A program made the position numbers and the translations under genes. A stretch of DNA of 64,000 nucleotides, taken from the IMG/VR virus record IMGVR_UViG_3300020180_000003, positions 1 to 64,000 of that record. One strand, given 5' to 3'. The notes below the pieces were generated by a model, which ran no database searches, had not been told where the DNA came from, and saw only the letters and a program-made list of their open reading frames with translations. Source of the stretch: a virus. Of this stretch, positions 27,394 through 34,610 are shown one piece after another; position 1 is the first letter of the stretch, and each line of letters opens with the position of its first letter.

Positions 27394-27627
27394 TTAGCGA
27401 TTGTTTAGCTCCCGTTCGATTTCTGGCCGCCAGTCATCCGCAGACAGAACTTTACCGTCATAGTCTGTGATGGACACTGCTGCGTCTATGTACTTTATCG
27501 TTTCATAGTAATCAAACGCTTCTATTTTTTCTAACTGCTGTCCGCATACGTCCGACAGCAGTCCTTGCACGAAATCGAGTTGGTTGTAATCGCGGGTATC
27601 TACGTTGTATGTTGGTAAGCTACGCAT
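27394..27627 (-). CDS. Small acidic protein, unknown
   Basis: A 77-residue protein starting MRSLPTYNVDTRDYNQ at 27627 after a CAGGAGAATGA ribosome site. It ends with SITDYDGKVLSADDWRPEIEREL. It may be related to the product of 27055-27309. Function unknown. Confidence 0.62.
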   Translation of the reverse strand: MRSLPTYNVDTRDYNQLDFVQGLLSDVCGQQLEKIEAFDYYETIKYIDAAVSITDYDGKVLSADDWRPEIERELNNR

Positions 27628-27642
27628 TTCATTCTCCTGTTG

Positions 27643-27698
27643 ATTGTTGGTTGATTGTTGGTGTATGCCCCGACATTTCACGCCGGGGCTTGGGACTA
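27643..27698 (-). repeat. Repeated intergenic hairpin module, copy 3
   Basis: Stem arms 27667-27674 and 27682-27689 with the same loop and flanks as copies 1 and 2; one arm base differs (GAC for GGC), giving a single mismatch. Confidence 0.82.
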
Positions 27699-27953
27699 GC
27701 GAAGTGATTCTGCCACATAGGTAGTGACGGCGTGGCGTAAGAGGTCGATGGTGAACCCTTTCACCCCGTCCCTCGTTCGCTGGATGTTTTTTGTCCAGCG
27801 AACATTGTCTGGATTCACTTGCTGAAAAACAGCAGCGCATTCGTCAATCGTCAGATGCTTACACACCTGCACAATAGCGCCGGCCATTTTCGTTCCCATT
27901 TGTTCGGCCTGGATTTTTTTTGCATTGTTGGCTAGTTTTTCGATTGTAATCAT
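27696..27953 (-). CDS. Small protein, unknown, first gene of the hairpin-spaced operon
   Basis: An 85-residue protein with ATG at 27953 and a CAGGAGAATC ribosome site. It is helical, with a KHLTIDECAAVFQQVNPDN segment. No family is recognised. It is the first gene after the promoter at 28010-28038. Confidence 0.62.
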   Translation of the reverse strand: MITIEKLANNAKKIQAEQMGTKMAGAIVQVCKHLTIDECAAVFQQVNPDNVRWTKNIQRTRDGVKGFTIDLLRHAVTTYVAESLR

Positions 27954-28009
27954 AATTTTGATTCTCCTGTTGCTTATCGGCCCGGTCTCGTTTGCCTTGC
28001 CTTGATTGA

Positions 28010-28038
28010 ATCATACCATACTCTATTCAATAATTCAA
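28010..28038 (-). promoter_or_regulatory. Leftward sigma70-like promoter
   Basis: Read on the minus strand: TTGAAT (28033-28038), 17 bases, TATGAT (28010-28015). It would drive the small genes from 27953 to 25798. Confidence 0.6.
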
Positions 28039-28113
28039 TAGGCAAAACACACCAATATCGCCAAAATCCACCCGAAAATGCGGTCACGCCTTACGATTGT
28101 ACACACAATCATC

Positions 28114-28134
28114 AAACGCACCGGTCACGGTGCG
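28114..28134 (-). terminator. Hairpin downstream of the 28153 gene, possible terminator
   Basis: CGCACCG (28117-28123) pairs with CGGTGCG (28128-28134) around GTCA. On the minus strand it is followed by TTTGATGATTG, so it is at best a weak intrinsic terminator. It lies just before the next promoter. Confidence 0.45.
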
Positions 28135-28152
28135 CGTTGTTGGTGGTGGTGA

Positions 28153-28584
28153 TCAGGCTGGTTGCCCTTGCGGATCGTAGCCTTTTTGCCGTAGGAATTC
28201 GTCGATGACGATGCAGGCATTCGCTGGCGTTGGTTCGATGTTGTAAAATTTGGGATCTATTTTCTCCCAGTTCCATTGATAAAACAGTGCCTTGGTTTCG
28301 GCTTCGGTCATGCCTGTGACTTTCCGCGTGCAACCTACCCAATCGTCATCCCAATCGGATAGGTTGCCCGGGTATACGTCGCCATGTTCATCCACGTGGA
28401 TGCCGAAGTACCGGATCGTTATGGAGCCGCCTATACAGAACACCGTACCACAATCGATCTGTTTAATTACCTCGTTCAGTTCCCGGTCGTCCGTGATGAG
28501 CACGAAGTTAGCCATGTTGAATAACTCAGCGTGCGCCATGATGTCGGCCTTCGCTTCGACTAGTGGGGTGGGGTTGAATTTCAT
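28153..28584 (-). CDS. Hypothetical protein
   Basis: A 143-residue acidic protein with a CAAGGAGA ribosome site. It is mixed alpha/beta, with FVLITDDRELNEVIKQIDCG and DEHGDVYPGNLSDWDDDWVGC. I do not recognise it. It is expressed from the plasmid-like block to its right. Confidence 0.62.
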   Translation of the reverse strand: MKFNPTPLVEAKADIMAHAELFNMANFVLITDDRELNEVIKQIDCGTVFCIGGSITIRYFGIHVDEHGDVYPGNLSDWDDDWVGCTRKVTGMTEAETKALFYQWNWEKIDPKFYNIEPTPANACIVIDEFLRQKGYDPQGQPA

Positions 28585-28643
28585 TTTGTTTCTCCTTGTT
28601 GGTGGTGGTGGTGATTAGTGAGTGACTCCTTGCTATGCACGCA

Positions 28644-29564
28644 CTAGGTCGCCAAGTATTCCTCGTGGCGACCATTGACTGTTACGACTTTGCGCCGACC
28701 TTCCTTGACAGCATCAAAAACGCCAATGCCAACAAGTGTTGAAATCTCCTTAGACACTGCCGGAACTGACCATCCTACATGCATCGCTGCGTCCTCGAAT
28801 TTGGCACCAGGATTTGCCTTATAGTACATCACTAACTTTTTGCCCAAGCTTTCGCCAGATACTTTCTCAACACTTTCTGGAAAGTTTCCGCCAGATAGTT
28901 CACCACCTGTAGATAAGTTTTTTGTATCTTTATCAGAAAGTTTCACTGCTGCTTTTTTCTCTTTGATTCGTAACTCAGCAAGTGCGCGCTCGCGATCTAA
29001 TTCGACATCCTGTGTAAGCTTTGCCTTGTACGCGTCAAGATCAACTTGTTGACGCTGGCGCTTTAATTCACGGTCTGATTGAGTATCTAACTCTTGATCG
29101 GCGCGTGCCGTATCTTTTTCATACTGTGTATCAATTTGTATTTCCTTCAAATATTCATGGAAGGCATATAGCCCAGCGCCCGCCAGTGTGAAGAATGGAT
29201 AAAGCATAGGCACGCTAGATCGGATCGCATCAGCCCATAGGAAGTCACCTGTCCAAGCCGGAATAACTTTGTAGCCCAACATTAGCCCTTCGATGATTAT
29301 GGCATACACAATCAGCGGAATCATAGCCTGTCTCATCGGCAATACTTTTCGGCGCACTGCTTCAACCATTTTATCTCCGATGGCATAGCCAACCATCTCA
29401 ATCGTAACGACTGTGAACCACGCGAAAGCCGAGTAATTCGACACCTCTAAAATTACCGCAATCGATGGGATGGGCGCAATCACTGGCGCAAAGCGCACGG
29501 TAGCATACCCCAAGCTATCAACGATCAAATCAACTCCCTTTTCCCAACCATTTTTCATTTTCAT
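28644..29564 (-). CDS. Membrane protein with cytoplasmic coiled coil and winged-helix end
   Basis: A 306-residue protein in three parts. Residues about 15-135 hold three to four transmembrane helices (for example SAFAWFTVVTIEMVGYAIG and MIPLIVYAIIIEGLML). Residues about 145-210 form a charged coiled coil. The last 80 residues look like a winged helix: AKFEDAAMHVGWSVPAVSKEISTLVGIGVFDAVKEGRR. The layout recalls membrane-anchored plasmid proteins of the DUF2637 kind. It could tether DNA to the membrane next to the translocase. The function is inferred. Confidence 0.72.
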   Translation of the reverse strand: MKMKNGWEKGVDLIVDSLGYATVRFAPVIAPIPSIAVILEVSNYSAFAWFTVVTIEMVGYAIGDKMVEAVRRKVLPMRQAMIPLIVYAIIIEGLMLGYKVIPAWTGDFLWADAIRSSVPMLYPFFTLAGAGLYAFHEYLKEIQIDTQYEKDTARADQELDTQSDRELKRQRQQVDLDAYKAKLTQDVELDRERALAELRIKEKKAAVKLSDKDTKNLSTGGELSGGNFPESVEKVSGESLGKKLVMYYKANPGAKFEDAAMHVGWSVPAVSKEISTLVGIGVFDAVKEGRRKVVTVNGRHEEYLAT

Positions 29565-29593
29565 AATCTCATCCCCTTTTTTCTATACAAAAC

Positions 29594-30040
29594 CTATCGT
29601 TGCCAAAACAGCATTCTGTCCAGCCGCAGATGGTCCAGATCCTGCAATCCCTGCCCCACCAACACCAGCGCCCAGAGTAGTGCCGCTTCGGGCATCCAGA
29701 GTAGCGTAGCTGCAATGGGCAGCCAGAACAGGTACAGGAAGCGCTCAACCGTGCCGCGTAGCGTGTGGCTGCGTCCACGGTGCGGATTCAGTTTCGCGTA
29801 GGGCCACCAGAAGGCCACCCACAGCCAACCGAACAGCTTGAAACGGCGCAACATCCGACGTTCTTCTATCGTGATCCGGTGATGATCAATGTCGGGCGTC
29901 AGGCAATGCCCAACCCATGCACCCACGGCAATCGCCAGCGGCCACGTTTTGCCGGCTACTACGAACCAACCCACGCACAGGCAGGTGATGATAATGCCGT
30001 TCCGCAACGTGCTGGATGAGTGTAGTTTGCCAGAGGACAT
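29594..30040 (-). CDS. Membrane metal-binding protein, YdjM/DUF2227-like
   Basis: A 148-residue protein with several hydrophobic helices and a conserved set of His/Asp: HCLTPDIDHHR (about residue 45), GRSHTLRGT (about 89), and a late GLQDLDHLRLD. This fits the YdjM/DUF2227-type membrane proteins with a putative metal site. Its start overlaps the end of the neighbouring membrane gene. The biochemical role of the family is not settled. Confidence 0.68.
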   Translation of the reverse strand: MSSGKLHSSSTLRNGIIITCLCVGWFVVAGKTWPLAIAVGAWVGHCLTPDIDHHRITIEERRMLRRFKLFGWLWVAFWWPYAKLNPHRGRSHTLRGTVERFLYLFWLPIAATLLWMPEAALLWALVLVGQGLQDLDHLRLDRMLFWQR

Positions 30041-30318
30041 TAGGCCATCACCACGCGCTGCACACCGAACTGCATTCGATACGCGCTATGACTGTCGGCG
30101 TGCATCGCTGGTTGACGGCGAAACACCGTGAATGGCACCGGCCCCAGCGCCATGCCTAGGATATTGTGCAGCGCATAGCCAGCGATGCACGCCGACAGGA
30201 GCCGCATGGTGACCGGTAGCAGCCGCCCGGCATCGGTTGACGTGATGTGCGTCTCTCTGGCAAGCAGAACAGCGACAACGCCGATGATAATAGTCAAAAC
30301 GTACTGGATGATTGTCAT
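30040..30318 (-). CDS. Small membrane protein
   Basis: A 92-residue protein with one strong N-terminal transmembrane helix (IIQYVLTIIIGVVAVLLA) and a second hydrophobic stretch (MRLLSACIAGYALHNILGMA). The C-terminal end is hydrophilic. It is coupled to both neighbours. Possibly part of a membrane complex with the translocase. Confidence 0.65.
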   Translation of the reverse strand: MTIIQYVLTIIIGVVAVLLARETHITSTDAGRLLPVTMRLLSACIAGYALHNILGMALGPVPFTVFRRQPAMHADSHSAYRMQFGVQRVVMA

Positions 30319-30758
30319 TTCTGTTTACCCTTCTTCGCGTTTCGCCAGGCATTCTTGCCTTCGCTGCAACTTGATTCCAACCACGGCTGGCCTGCCTTCC
30401 ACGCTGGTGGCATCTGTCCGGCGTGACGTGCTGCCCAGGCCTGATTGCGCTTGTCGATGTACGGGCCATAGACGCGAAACGTACCCGTTCGTAGGATCAG
30501 GTATTCAGCCCATGACGCCGCCTTTGCGGATACTGTGACCTCGGCCACTTGCAACGCCGGAACCATGCGCCCTAGGTGGTCAACTTGCTCGGTATACTCC
30601 TTGAATCCGTGAATCACCACCCCATACGGCTGTAATGCGCCTGTGATTTGGTCACGTGCCGGGCAACAATATGGCTTGGCGACAATGATTGTGCGCGTAG
30701 CGCTGCCACCGAACGCTGATTTAATTTCCGTGACCAATTCACCAAACATCAGCGCCAC
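30315..30758 (-). CDS. Hypothetical protein in the translocase module
   Basis: A 147-residue soluble protein with an alpha/beta start (TRTIIVAKPYCCPARDQI) and a very basic C terminus. The WAARHAGQMPPAWKAGQPW segment is unusual for its Trp and Pro. No family is recognised. It overlaps both neighbours by a few bases. Confidence 0.62.
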   Translation of the reverse strand: MALMFGELVTEIKSAFGGSATRTIIVAKPYCCPARDQITGALQPYGVVIHGFKEYTEQVDHLGRMVPALQVAEVTVSAKAASWAEYLILRTGTFRVYGPYIDKRNQAWAARHAGQMPPAWKAGQPWLESSCSEGKNAWRNAKKGKQK

Positions 30759-31216
30759 TCCGTGAAAGTCTGATCTTCGGCGTCATCGTCATCACTATCC
30801 ATGTCCCACAGAGCAGCCGTTGCGGGTTGCGCCAATCTGCTCTGGGCGTCCGTCAACAGCTTTGCCTGCTGTGTGGCTAGACTATTGACGCGGCGTGCAT
30901 CCAGCACGGTCAGTTGTGCCGCTGCACGATTCATGGCTGATTCACCCTGACTCATAGCCTTGAAGGATTGCAAACGGTATTTGTCGATCTGTGCGTCATT
31001 CGCATTGAATTTGGTTATGGCGTCCAGTGTCATTTTTTGATTCATGTGGGCGAACATGGCACCACCCGCAAACACAATCACGCCGACCAGTGCGAAAATC
31101 ACCAGCACGGTATAGTCTTTGCCGATTGCCCCGTCTAGCCACCACACGGCTAGCCCGATGAAACCCAGCACGGCTGCTAATTTTAGAAAGTCCCACGTCC
31201 CATCATGGTTGTGCAT
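30749..31216 (-). CDS. Membrane protein with long cytoplasmic helix
   Basis: A 155-residue protein. The ATG at 31216 has a GGGGAGGGGATAG ribosome site; a longer frame reads back through the translocase end. Two transmembrane helices (LAAVLGFIGLAVWWL and TVLVIFALVGVIVFAGGAMF) are followed by a coiled-coil-like region and an acidic DSDDDDAEDQ tail. It follows the tiny 40-aa membrane gene by two bases. Confidence 0.7.
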   Translation of the reverse strand: MHNHDGTWDFLKLAAVLGFIGLAVWWLDGAIGKDYTVLVIFALVGVIVFAGGAMFAHMNQKMTLDAITKFNANDAQIDKYRLQSFKAMSQGESAMNRAAAQLTVLDARRVNSLATQQAKLLTDAQSRLAQPATAALWDMDSDDDDAEDQTFTEWR

Positions 31217-31218
31217 TG

Positions 31219-31341
31219 CTATCCCCTCCCCATTCTCTGATGGGCAAACAACAACCCGATGAATGTTATCGACAGAACAAGCAGCAACCCCGCCTGCCCA
31301 GCCGATAAACTCACGACCTGATTTACCCAGAGGTCGATCAT
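31219..31341 (-). CDS. Tiny single-TM protein (40 aa), translationally coupled
   Basis: An ATG at 31341 overlaps the stop of the FtsK-like gene (TGATG). The frame runs 40 codons to TAG at 31219-31221, just before the next ATG at 31216. It has a single hydrophobic helix (GLLLVLSITFIGLLFA) after MIDLWVNQVV and a basic tail. Coupling at both ends supports a real gene. It resembles the small membrane spread proteins found beside TraB-type translocases, but similarity is by layout only. Confidence 0.62.
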   Translation of the reverse strand: MIDLWVNQVVSLSAGQAGLLLVLSITFIGLLFAHQRMGRG

Positions 31342-32711
31342 CAGTCACCCCCAGCCGCGCGGCGTGGCAGACGAATAATTTTGGTATCGACAACGGGCTC
31401 GATCCGATCCAATGCCTGATTGATTTTTGCCGTCCAGGTATTCCCCGCAAATGGCTTGCCAAACGCTGCTTGTGACGCCGCGCTTTTGCTCATGCCAGGA
31501 ACCCACACGCTGCGCAATCTAGCCACCATTCTGCTGATCTCATCCTCTACTGACGGCTCTACTGACGGCTCTACTGACGGCTCTACTGACGGCTCTACTG
31601 ACGGCTCTACTGGTGGCTCTACCGCACTGCTCACACGAGTGAAAACAGGAAATTCCTGTGCAGTAGAGAAAGCAGTAGAGGTCACACCACGCCACTTGCG
31701 CCCAATGCGCGTAATCAATGATTCGCTGGCTACTTCATCCAACAGGTACGACTGGTAGCGGATGCAATCCAGGCCCGTGACATACAAAAACGCACCTTTG
31801 CCGGGCAACAGTTCGGCGTGCGTGCCCGGCCGGCCGGCTGCACAACTGGCGGCGCTTGCATCAGCGACCAACCCAACACACCGCGCTGAGAAATTATTTT
31901 TGATGGTTGAATCGCCCATCGCTTTGCCGGTCGGATGCTGGGTTGCAACCAACAGATTGATGTTGGCAGCTCGTCCCTTGCATACCAGTTCACCAACCAA
32001 ACGCATACAATCAGCGTCGGCGGTCAGGTCGGCGTACTCGTCGATCACAATCAACAGGCGGGGCATGGCGACACGTTTAGCCTGTCGGCGTGCCATTTCA
32101 TTGACGGCATCGGCAAGCACGGTTGAGGCACGGCTAATGGTTGTCGCCAGTACAGTGGCATGGGGCAATCTAGCCAGTGGCACAAGGTCAGTATTCTTCA
32201 TATCGATCAACAGAATCCGCAGATCGTCGGGCGACGTATTCCAGCACAATGGCAATAACATATTCAGCATTGCCACACTCTTGCCCGCGCCGGTTGTGCC
32301 TGCTATCAGGACATGCGGCGCATCGCTGAAACTGTGCCATAGGTCACGCGCCGCGCCGTCGTATGTGCGTCCCAGTAGCATCGAATGTGGTTCGCCGGTC
32401 AACGCTTCGGCATTCCATAGCAGCGGCTTGCGGTGTGGATGTGTCACCTCCAACCGCAACGGGTGACGCAACAGGCGCACCAGGGTTTTCGTCCGGCGCT
32501 TGTTGCTGATAGATTCGCTAATCTCCGGTAGGCGGCGCTCGATGTCGCTAATCGCCTGCCCTGCGACGGCACGCAGGCCGTAGATGACAAGCTGATCGCC
32601 GCCGACCACGGCCCAGGCTGGTTTCGTTCCGGCTTTCAGTTTGAAAGCTCGGAGCGTGGCGTTGATTGCCGAAATTTCCGACAGCAGATGTTGGCGTAGT
32701 TTGTCGTTCAT
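31341..32711 (-). CDS. FtsK/SpoIIIE-type DNA translocase (TraB-like)
   Basis: A 456-residue hexameric-motor type ATPase. Walker A GTTGAGKS is at about residue 140, Walker B LLIVIDEYADL at about 220, and an ATQHP sensor at about 258, all in FtsK order. There is no membrane domain, so it may dock on the adjacent small TM proteins. After the motor comes a linker of VEPS repeats (about 365-388) and a C-terminal 60-residue domain with MSKSAASQAAFGKPF that may bind DNA, like the gamma domain. Such proteins move double-stranded DNA in actinobacterial plasmids. This role in a phage is inference. Confidence 0.85.
   Translation of the reverse strand: MNDKLRQHLLSEISAINATLRAFKLKAGTKPAWAVVGGDQLVIYGLRAVAGQAISDIERRLPEISESISNKRRTKTLVRLLRHPLRLEVTHPHRKPLLWNAEALTGEPHSMLLGRTYDGAARDLWHSFSDAPHVLIAGTTGAGKSVAMLNMLLPLCWNTSPDDLRILLIDMKNTDLVPLARLPHATVLATTISRASTVLADAVNEMARRQAKRVAMPRLLIVIDEYADLTADADCMRLVGELVCKGRAANINLLVATQHPTGKAMGDSTIKNNFSARCVGLVADASAASCAAGRPGTHAELLPGKGAFLYVTGLDCIRYQSYLLDEVASESLITRIGRKWRGVTSTAFSTAQEFPVFTRVSSAVEPPVEPSVEPSVEPSVEPSVEPSVEDEISRMVARLRSVWVPGMSKSAASQAAFGKPFAGNTWTAKINQALDRIEPVVDTKIIRLPRRAAGGD
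31546..31617. repeat. 12-bp tandem repeat (TCTACTGACGGC), 5 perfect and 1 variant unit
   Basis: The units lie in the linker of the FtsK-like gene and encode Val-Glu-Pro-Ser repeats. They can change linker length in frame. Confidence 0.92.
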
Positions 32712-33232
32712 GCTCCGGCCTCCTCTGACTTGCTGCGTGGCTTGCGCTTGCGCCGGTTAGCCTGTTGCTCTTTGGCCGTGGCCCATCGGCAATTACCCGG
32801 GCTGTACCCTTTGTCATTGTCGATACGATCTATGCTCTTACCTGGTGGCCGTTCCCCCATGTCTGCGTAGAAATTCGCAAAGCTAGTCCAGCGTTCGCAA
32901 ACGGCTATGCCGCGTCCCCCGTAGTCGGCATATTGTTTGTGGTTTGAGTTAGTGCAGCGCTGGATCACATGTGCCCATGTCACGTAAGTGCTGGTGCCGG
33001 TCAGCCCGTGCGTGGTGCTGCGCTCGGTGCTGCTCTCGATACGGCGCTCGGCATTAAGACAGCCACATCTGCGCGTAGCCCCGCCTTGCAGGTTGTCACC
33101 CCTCACTGTGGTCTCCTGTCCGCACTCACATCGACACACCCAGCGGGCATTGCCGCTACTGGCATTCGCCGCCCTGCTGATGACGGTCAACCGGCCGTGG
33201 TTTTGGCCGGATATATCAATTAGCTTTGTCAT
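32708..33232 (-). CDS. AP2/HNH-type homing endonuclease-like protein
   Basis: A 174-residue protein starting MTKLIDISGQNHGRLTVISR at 33232. A Cys-rich AP2-like N-terminal part (CRCECGQETTVRGDNLQ, then RRCGC) is followed by the usual phage HNH end: YADYGGRGIAVCERW, SIDRIDNDKGYSPGNCRWAT and a basic tail. Such free-standing nucleases often insert between phage genes. Here it overlaps both neighbours (ATGA), so it has become part of the operon. Confidence 0.83.
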   Translation of the reverse strand: MTKLIDISGQNHGRLTVISRAANASSGNARWVCRCECGQETTVRGDNLQGGATRRCGCLNAERRIESSTERSTTHGLTGTSTYVTWAHVIQRCTNSNHKQYADYGGRGIAVCERWTSFANFYADMGERPPGKSIDRIDNDKGYSPGNCRWATAKEQQANRRKRKPRSKSEEAGA

Positions 33233-33447
33233 AGTGTCACCTTGCGCGGGAACGTAGCCACCGCGAACACGGCTGTAAGCGCCAGGCCAACCCATAAAGT
33301 CGTTGGGATAGCCATAATGGACACCGCGACGGCCACCACGGCCACGATAAGCAGAGTGACAAGCAGCAGGGCTTGCAGCAACGTAGCCTGCCATGCTGTG
33401 GCGTCACGTACAACGTGGGACGTTCCAAATACGATAGTCGATAGCAT
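33229..33447 (-). CDS. Small membrane protein, two TM helices
   Basis: A 72-residue protein with the ATG at 33447 and a GGAGGC ribosome site. It has two hydrophobic helices (LLQALLLVTLLIVAVVAVAV and LWVGLALTAVFAVATF) and a basic end. It is the first gene of the translocase block; function unknown. Confidence 0.68.
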   Translation of the reverse strand: MLSTIVFGTSHVVRDATAWQATLLQALLLVTLLIVAVVAVAVSIMAIPTTLWVGLALTAVFAVATFPRKVTL

Positions 33448-33508
33448 ATTGCCTCCGGTAAATGGATTATGGAGGGCAAACAAATGCCCACCAAAACGAT
33501 AGAAGATT

Positions 33509-33568
33509 ACCGTTAGATGGGCATGTGCTATACTTGGTATAGCCTGCCCGTTAGGTCTGCTCTAACGG
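33509..33568. promoter_or_regulatory. Cluster of inverted repeats upstream of the translocase block
   Basis: GCTATAC-TTG-GTATAGC (33527-33543) is a perfect 7-bp inverted repeat. CCGTTAG (33548-33554) and CTAACGG (33562-33568) form another, and a third CCGTTAG lies at 33510-33516. They sit in the 173-base gap between the genes starting at 33447 and ending at 33621. Operators or an RNA leader structure are both possible. Confidence 0.55.
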
Positions 33569-33620
33569 TTATGGGTTACAGGGTGGATAGGTGTTTGCGC
33601 ACCTGCTACCCTGGTACAAT

Positions 33621-33770
33621 CTAGATACTGAGTCGAACGCTGCCAGACTTAACATCGGGTAGGCTGCGCAGTCGTGACATTTCTGCCTTAGCATCGGCCT
33701 CGTTCACGAGTTTTGAATGCTTCGTGCCCCGCATTGATTCCCACACGATTTTGATTTTTCTATTCGCCAT
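33621..33770 (-). CDS. Small basic protein (49 aa)
   Basis: An ATG at 33770 is preceded by a very strong GGGGGGAAATC ribosome site and gives a 49-residue product ending at TAG 33621-33623. It reads MANRKIKIVWESMRGTKHS and then a short Ala/Glu helix. It starts inside the end of the upstream gene (stop at 33760). No family is recognised. Confidence 0.6.
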   Translation of the reverse strand: MANRKIKIVWESMRGTKHSKLVNEADAKAEMSRLRSLPDVKSGSVRLSI

Positions 33771-34014
33771 GATTTCCCCCCCGACTATAGCGCTGCTTGA
33801 TATGGCTAGCTATCCCTAGCAGGCGCAACGATTCAGTATATTCATTGCCGGTGAACTTGGTTGCCAGTGCCCCGGCATTCAGCGACGTAATGTCTCCATC
33901 TTTGCCGACAATTGCACGTAACTTGTGGCCGACTCTAGTCGATAGCCGCACAGCGCAATGCGCCTGTATGCGCCGGTACACTTTTTGGCACTGCGTAGGC
34001 TCCGGTCGGTTCAT
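33760..34014 (-). CDS. Small basic protein, unknown
   Basis: An 84-residue basic protein overlapping both neighbours (ATGA with the gene to its right). It contains GHKLRAIVGKDGDITSLNAGALATKF, in alpha/beta pattern. No family is recognised; perhaps nucleic-acid binding from its charge. Confidence 0.6.
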   Translation of the reverse strand: MNRPEPTQCQKVYRRIQAHCAVRLSTRVGHKLRAIVGKDGDITSLNAGALATKFTGNEYTESLRLLGIASHIKQRYSRGGNHGE

Positions 34015-34274
34015 AACTGTTTTGCCTTATCCGCAGTCAGTGCCGCCATCTGTGCATGTAACCGCATTAGCTCACCCTCTAGGCTTTTCAGTCGCCCCCC
34101 TAGTCCTTGTACCATCAGGCGCAATGACTCAACGTCCAGGCCCGTTACATCCTGCCCGGCGTCAATCGAGCGTAGCAGATTAGACAGGTAGTCGCCCCTT
34201 TTGCGCTCACCTCTGGCCAACTTGTTGAGTAACTCCCCGATCCCATCGTCTACCGACAGGTTTAGACGTTCCCC
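34011..34274 (-). pseudogene. Ribbon-helix-helix type gene lacking a start codon at the CRISPR junction
   Basis: The open frame begins right after an in-frame TAG at 34275-34277, which lies inside the first CRISPR repeat. It encodes ERLNLSVDDGIGELL, NKLARGERKRGDYLSNLLRS and then a leucine-rich coiled coil. The start region looks like the N-terminal strand of an RHH protein, normally preceded by a Met within a few residues. No ATG, GTG or TTG is present before a TTG at 34220, which would cut off the DNA-binding strand. Either initiation uses CTG at 34259 or the gene lost its 5' end when the array arrived. Confidence 0.6.
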
Positions 34275-34483
34275 CTAACCCCTGCGCGTGTGGGGCGACC
34301 GTTTGCCCCGGCCAATGACAATTCCTGTGCAGCCCCTAACCCCTGCGCGTGTGGGGCGACCCTCGATACGTTGTTCGTGGTTCTGCAACGTTGCCCCTAA
34401 CCCCTGCGCGTGTGGGGCGACCTGTTTCCAGGTCAACGAGTTTGGCAGACGCATCCCCTAACCCCTGCGCGTGTGGGGCGACC
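34272..34483. CRISPR. Mini CRISPR array: 4 identical 29-bp repeats, 3 spacers of 32 bp
   Basis: The repeats are at 34272-34300, 34333-34361, 34394-34422 and 34455-34483. All four are identical. Each starts CCCCTAACCCC and ends GGGGCGACC, with a CCCC/GGGG stem around a GCGC core. Spacers are 34301-34332, 34362-34393 and 34423-34454, all 32 bases and unrelated to one another. A 29/32 geometry and a stem in the repeat middle are typical of type I-E. No cas gene is visible in the window. It probably borrows host Cas proteins. Confidence 0.93.
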
Positions 34484-34610
34484 CCTATTACGGCAGTCAC
34501 CCGCAAGGTTATCCACGCTTACAGGGTTCCTAGTTCATCGGCGCACTATCGTGCTGTCCTCCCTAGGCCATTTTAACGACCACGGTGTAGGTACTCCCGC
34601 AGTCGGCGCA
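34484..34610. other. Gap between CRISPR array and tnpB: possible TnpB right end / guide RNA
   Basis: After the last repeat there is no further repeat. TnpB genes usually carry the 3' end of their guide (omega) RNA just downstream of the gene. Here the minus-strand sequence after the tnpB stop runs about 80 bases to GAACTAGGAACCC (34524-34536), which looks like an IS605-type right end. The next 16-20 bases toward the array would be the guide. This is a pattern guess. Confidence 0.4.

Noticed and set aside
31648-31662. 13-base match (AATTCCTGTGCAG) between CRISPR spacer 1 and the FtsK-like gene
   Set aside because: Too short against a 32-base spacer. Other parts do not match, so self-targeting is not supported.
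32548-32817. 89-codon minus frame overlapping the translocase start
   Set aside because: Basic shadow frame with no ribosome site. The translocase start at 32711 is coupled to the HNH gene.
33708-33760. A longer start for the 33621 gene
   Set aside because: The frame is blocked upstream, and the strong GGGGGG site fixes ATG 33770.
34508-34520. Near DnaA-box TTATCCACG and a TATCCACAA near 35797
   Set aside because: Only two loose matches 1.3 kb apart, on either side of tnpB; not enough for an origin.
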